From a virus, in the IMG/VR virus record IMGVR_UViG_3300034073_000041, positions 1 through 24,442 of that record: DNA of 24,442 bases. One strand, given 5' to 3'. The position numbers and the translations under genes are program-made. Below the pieces are notes generated by a model. The model worked only from the letters and a program-made list of their open reading frames with translations, was not told the origin of the DNA and did not search any database. Shown in pieces: positions 21,832 to 24,442 of this stretch. Position 1 is the stretch's first letter, and every line of letters begins with the position of its first letter.

Positions 21832-21857
21832 AGTTAAATCCTAGTAACTGGTTTGTA

Positions 21858-22796
21858 TCAGTTATTGGGGTTGGAGTCAATCCGTTTCTTGCGAGCGGCC
21901 ATCATTTTCTCCCGCCACACGGGATCGGCCCAAAGCGCCTTGGCAGCAGCTTTCTTGGCAGCTTTTACTTCTTCACGATTAGCAATCTCTTTGTTATTGG
22001 CTGTCTGCGCGGCATGGTAATTAGGATCAGCCCACATGGCTTTTGCGATGTCACTAGTCTTTTGCTTGGATTGCTCAGTGTTCCTTGAGCGCTTAATAGC
22101 GTCAGTCCTTTTATTGCGTACGGTAGTGTCGGCCCATGTCTGTTTGCTGGCTTCAGATTTCAGGCTGCGTGCTTCTTCTGTGCCTTGAACTTCTTTTTGC
22201 GCCTCGGTCACTTTCTTTACGTAGTCAGGATCCTGCCAAAGCTTAGATGTTGCTTCGCTCATGGTTTGGCGGAAGACTTCTGTATGAATGAATGCGGCCT
22301 TACCTGCTTCACGTCTAGCTATGACTTCAGGATCTTGCAGGGCTTTGCGTATAGCCGCAATGGTTTGTTCGCGGAATGTTGGGTTAGCCCATCGGCGCTT
22401 CTGGCCCTCGCTGTACAGAGCTATCTTCTCAGGGGTGCTGTTTGCCTCTTTGACTTTGTTTCGCCATTCTTCAGTTCTGATAGCCCCAGACGTTCCCTCG
22501 CCCCCGTCGGTAAGATTGAACAGGGTTCCGGTTCCAAGGTCTCTCCTACCGTACACCTCAATCATCATCATTTCTTCGTAAAAGGCTTCCGCCTCATCAA
22601 GGTTGTCTTTGATGATCTCAATAATAGGCTCGCGCTTCTCCCTTCTAAGCAATGCTAGAAAGGCACCAAAGCCTTTGTTATGGCTAGCCTTTACTTTCCA
22701 GTGATACCAGGCCCGATCGCCCGCTCCTTTTCCTACGTACACCACCTGCTGGTTCTTGGTAGGCCGTGGGTCTTTGTAGATGTAGACGTAATACAT
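21858..22796 (-). CDS. GIY-YIG homing endonuclease with W-x-DP repeat tail
   Basis: A 312-residue protein. The GIY-YIG nuclease domain spans about residues 1-100: MYYVYIYKD (GIY), VVYVGKGAGDRAW (YIG) with catalytic Arg28, a Glu-rich helix near 73-75 (AFYEEMMMIEVYGRRD) and LFNLTDGGEG. A NUMOD3-like TEEWRNKVKEAN segment follows. Six spaced copies of a W-x-[DN]-P-type motif make up the tail (RRWANP, ALQDP, LWQDP, TWADT, MWADP, LWADP), probably DNA-binding helices. AAGGAG lies exactly five bases before the ATG at 22796, so that start is preferred over 22850. The gene sits alone after the capsid terminator with its own candidate promoter. It is a selfish free-standing endonuclease. Confidence 0.93.
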   Translation of the reverse strand: MYYVYIYKDPRPTKNQQVVYVGKGAGDRAWYHWKVKASHNKGFGAFLALLRREKREPIIEIIKDNLDEAEAFYEEMMMIEVYGRRDLGTGTLFNLTDGGEGTSGAIRTEEWRNKVKEANSTPEKIALYSEGQKRRWANPTFREQTIAAIRKALQDPEVIARREAGKAAFIHTEVFRQTMSEATSKLWQDPDYVKKVTEAQKEVQGTEEARSLKSEASKQTWADTTVRNKRTDAIKRSRNTEQSKQKTSDIAKAMWADPNYHAAQTANNKEIANREEVKAAKKAAAKALWADPVWREKMMAARKKRIDSNPNN

Positions 22797-22801
22797 ATTA
22801 G

Positions 22802-22807
22802 CTCCTT
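22802..22807 (-). promoter_or_regulatory. Strong ribosome binding site for the GIY-YIG gene
   Basis: The minus strand reads AAGGAG five bases upstream of ATG 22796. It selects this start over the more upstream ATG at 22850, which would lie within the candidate promoter. Confidence 0.8.
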
Positions 22808-22822
22808 GGTTAGTGAGAGCTA

Positions 22823-22850
22823 ATGATAACACATGGATGGCAAGATGCAA
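22823..22850 (-). promoter_or_regulatory. Candidate sigma70-like promoter
   Basis: On the minus strand TTGCAT (22850-22845) and TATCAT (22828-22823) are 16 bases apart. The -10 is preceded by TG-T, an extended -10 element. The site lies between the capsid-gene terminator and the endonuclease ribosome binding site. The -35 match is weak (3 of 6), so the call rests on the extended -10 and the location. Confidence 0.5.
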
Positions 22851-22880
22851 GTCTATGTACTATTACATACTGCACAAAAG

Positions 22881-22905
22881 GGAAACCCCGCCGGAGCGGG
22901 GTTCC
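22881..22905 (-). terminator. Rho-independent-type terminator after the capsid gene
   Basis: The arms aaccccgc (22884-22891) and gcggggtt (22896-22903) form an 8-bp GC-rich stem with a four-base loop (TCCG on the minus strand), extended by two G-C pairs past a bulged A. On the minus strand it is followed by CCCTTTTG, a modest T-run. It lies about 50 bases beyond the major capsid stop. Confidence 0.8.
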
Positions 22906-22953
22906 TGATACAAGGCTAGTAAGGTAATTTCTTGTTAGAAATCAAGCACTTAC

Positions 22954-23862
22954 TTAGGCGCCTTGGCTGCCGAAGATACCGAGCGGATCCGAGACTCCAA
23001 ACGAGTAGCGTTCTCTCGCTTTGTATCTGACATTGCCCGTATCAAAATCGCCATCCATTCCAGTACTCATCGGTGTCCGCACGAAGTGCTTCAGTCCGTT
23101 GGGTACATCGGTGGTGAGGAACCAGCCGTTGGTGTCGGTCAAGAAGTGGTTGATCGTGTAGCCCTCTGGGATCGAACCGTTGTTCTTGATGGCGTTGATG
23201 TCGTTGTTGTTAGTACCGACACGGAGTTCGGTTTCTAACAGACGGGTAGCCACGAACTGGAGGTTCGGAGGAACGATGAGCTTGCGTGGGCGAGCTGCGA
23301 TCAACAGATCACGTTCGTCGGTCCAAGCTGCGATTTGAATGACTGCGTTTTCCAACGAAGTCTCGTTCAAGTCTGCCTGGGTCGCGGGCGTGTTGCTGTT
23401 TACACCACCTGATACCAGAGGATGTGATGTGGAGAACAGGGGTTGTCCATCACCGTATGTAACGGTAGATGCCCATCCGTTGTTCAACACAGCTGCTGCT
23501 TTCACCTGCTTGGTGTATGCCATGGCGCGAGCAAGCGCCTTGGTATAACGTGAGCTGAGCGAGTCGTACAGGTTATCTTCGATTGCCTCTTCGGTAATCG
23601 AAAAGCCCATAGCGATCGTCTCATGGGTGTAGCGAGCAGTCCAAGCTTCCTGTGCGTTGTCATAAGCAATCGCAGAGCCTTCGTTCTTGACCGGGGCGGC
23701 CGAGAATCCAGACAGCTTGGTTTCCTCTTCAAACGAACGCTCAGAGGTCTCGGTTTCGTAGATCTCTTTGTGTTCTTCGCCATAGCGAGCGTACTCAAGA
23801 CCGAACAGTGCGTTCAGGCCGGGGAGCAGCTCTTTCAGTAGTTGTGCGCGTGAAATAGCCAT
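22954..23862 (-). CDS. Major capsid protein (HK97-type fold expected)
   Basis: A 302-residue protein starting MAISRAQLLKELLPGLNALF. It continues through a Glu-rich segment (EEHKEIYETETSERSFEEET), AWTARYTHETIAMGFSITEE, a helix DSLSSRYTKALARAMAYTKQ, GQPLFSTSHPLVSGGVNSNT and ARPRKLIVPPNLQFVATRLL. It ends RYKARERYSFGVSDPLGIFG. This pattern matches the Mu gpT-like/HK97-type major head subunit family, whose copies form the capsid shell. AAGGGGA precedes the ATG by about eight bases. A strong terminator follows, as often seen after highly expressed capsid genes. No protease or scaffold gene is visible in the window; they may lie further upstream. Confidence 0.9.
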   Translation of the reverse strand: MAISRAQLLKELLPGLNALFGLEYARYGEEHKEIYETETSERSFEEETKLSGFSAAPVKNEGSAIAYDNAQEAWTARYTHETIAMGFSITEEAIEDNLYDSLSSRYTKALARAMAYTKQVKAAAVLNNGWASTVTYGDGQPLFSTSHPLVSGGVNSNTPATQADLNETSLENAVIQIAAWTDERDLLIAARPRKLIVPPNLQFVATRLLETELRVGTNNNDINAIKNNGSIPEGYTINHFLTDTNGWFLTTDVPNGLKHFVRTPMSTGMDGDFDTGNVRYKARERYSFGVSDPLGIFGSQGA

Positions 23863-23874
23863 TTAAGTTTCCCC

Positions 23875-24442
23875 TTACAGTCCGACTGGGTTGTTGTACG
23901 CATGACCACCAGTAACTGTGGAGGTAATGCCGCCGCTAGATGAAACATACGGTGCATTGAACTTCACAATAACTTCTGGGTAGTACAGAGTACCGCTATA
24001 GGTAAATGCCGTATCAGGCACCACATCAACAACTCGCAACGGTAATGTTGCCGTTACTGCACCGGATGCAATATCCACTGCGTAACGTGAGTCCTTGGTC
24101 GTGGTATTCAACGTGTTTGCAACCATCGATACGTTCAGACCGATGTCTGTGTACGTAAAGCCTGATGTGGTTGAAACGACCGTGGTTCCACTAACACCGC
24201 AAACCTGGAACAACTGATCTGGGTCTTCACAGATGTAAGCAACAATGTTGGTGTTGCTTGCAATTGCGGTTCCAGAAATCCATGCCTGCGAAAACGTGGG
24301 CTGGCCAGTTACAGCAGAAACAAACGTACAGCCCATGAACACACCAGCAAAACCAGTGGTAGGAGCAGCCGTCGTTTCGGTACAAACAACAACGCAACCG
24401 TTGCTGTCGAACTTCACAGGGTCACCAAAACCGATGCTCGAT
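23875..24442 (-). CDS. Head-associated protein, 5' end outside window
   Basis: The reading frame stays open to the right edge (last complete codons read SSIGFGDPVKFDSNGCVVVC), so the gene begins outside the window and an internal GTG at 24417 is not the start. The visible 189 residues include FAGVFMGCTFVSAVTGQPTF, a VAYICEDPDQLFQV block, and the C-terminus TGGHAYNNPVGL. The GDPVK...GVFxGCxF...EDPDxxFQV layout is familiar from proteins immediately before the capsid gene in many aquatic phages. It may be a capsid decoration protein, though I cannot prove this. It ends 12 bases before the capsid start. Confidence 0.82.
   Translation of the reverse strand, partial: SSIGFGDPVKFDSNGCVVVCTETTAAPTTGFAGVFMGCTFVSAVTGQPTFSQAWISGTAIASNTNIVAYICEDPDQLFQVCGVSGTTVVSTTSGFTYTDIGLNVSMVANTLNTTTKDSRYAVDIASGAVTATLPLRVVDVVPDTAFTYSGTLYYPEVIVKFNAPYVSSSGGITSTVTGGHAYNNPVGL

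Noticed and set aside
22797-22850. N-terminal extension of the GIY-YIG gene to ATG 22850
   Set aside because: The extension has no similarity to GIY-YIG N-termini and overlaps the promoter candidate, while the AAGGAG site points to 22796.
22881-22905. Bidirectional terminator
   Set aside because: The plus-strand side has no T-run (cctgata follows) and there is no plus-strand gene to terminate.
1-24442. tRNA or other structured RNA genes, integrase, attachment sites, replication origin
   Set aside because: Looked for by eye in intergenic gaps on both strands. The gaps are too short and no cloverleaf, integrase or duplicated att core was seen.

Overview
This window is part of the structural (virion-morphogenesis) region of a tailed bacteriophage. 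All 26 supported genes lie on the minus strand. They are packed with overlaps or gaps of a few bases, several with ATGA or TAATG stop-start junctions, and many carry clear AGGAG-type ribosome binding sites. The gene set suggests a podovirus-like phage of a Gram-negative or similar aquatic bacterium: an HK97-type major capsid protein, SU10/P22-like adaptor proteins, a giant putative internal virion protein, Gly/Ser/Thr-rich modular fibres, and small Lys/Gly-rich proteins (DUF6321- and DUF6496-like). The aquatic and podovirus assignments rest on protein families I recall, not on a search. No portal, terminase, lysis, replication or integrase gene is visible, so lifestyle and host cannot be determined.

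In transcription order (right to left): a truncated head-associated protein (24442-23875) and the major capsid protein (23862-22954) are followed by a hairpin terminator (22905-22881) and a candidate promoter (22850-22823). Next come a free-standing GIY-YIG homing endonuclease (22796-21858) and a run of small genes (21766-18876): two beta-rich structural proteins, a DUF6321-like protein, a membrane-anchored coiled coil, and three consecutive Lys/Gly-rich proteins sharing a C-terminal GKT[KR]G motif. A single 8.5 kb gene (18861-10312) then encodes a 2849-residue protein. It has an N-terminal coiled coil, a 44-proline tract, a duplicated ~67-residue module, an array of helix-turn-helix-like repeats, hydrophobic Gly/Ala segments and a Pro-rich tail.

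The left 10 kb holds the neck and fibre region: a small conserved protein, a 324-residue neck/adaptor protein, a LAGLIDADG homing endonuclease tucked between two structural genes, a zinc-ribbon protein, two small basic proteins, a second (SU10-like) adaptor, a 142-residue structural protein and a 30-residue Trp-containing protein. After these come an 878-residue modular fibre, a 218-residue fibre-like protein sharing its modules, and a 575-residue Gly-rich adhesin-like protein. A small conserved protein, a 2-oxoglutarate/Fe(II) oxygenase, a 119-residue fibre-cluster protein and a truncated fibre-like protein complete the window.

Together the genes would build the capsid shell, the DNA-ejection apparatus, the neck and the host-recognition fibres. 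The two homing endonucleases are selfish passengers. The most unusual item is the giant protein with its hexanucleotide-driven polyproline tract, duplicated module and HTH-like repeat array. No stretch over 300 bases lacks a gene; the longest intergenic gap (22797-22953) carries the terminator and promoter.
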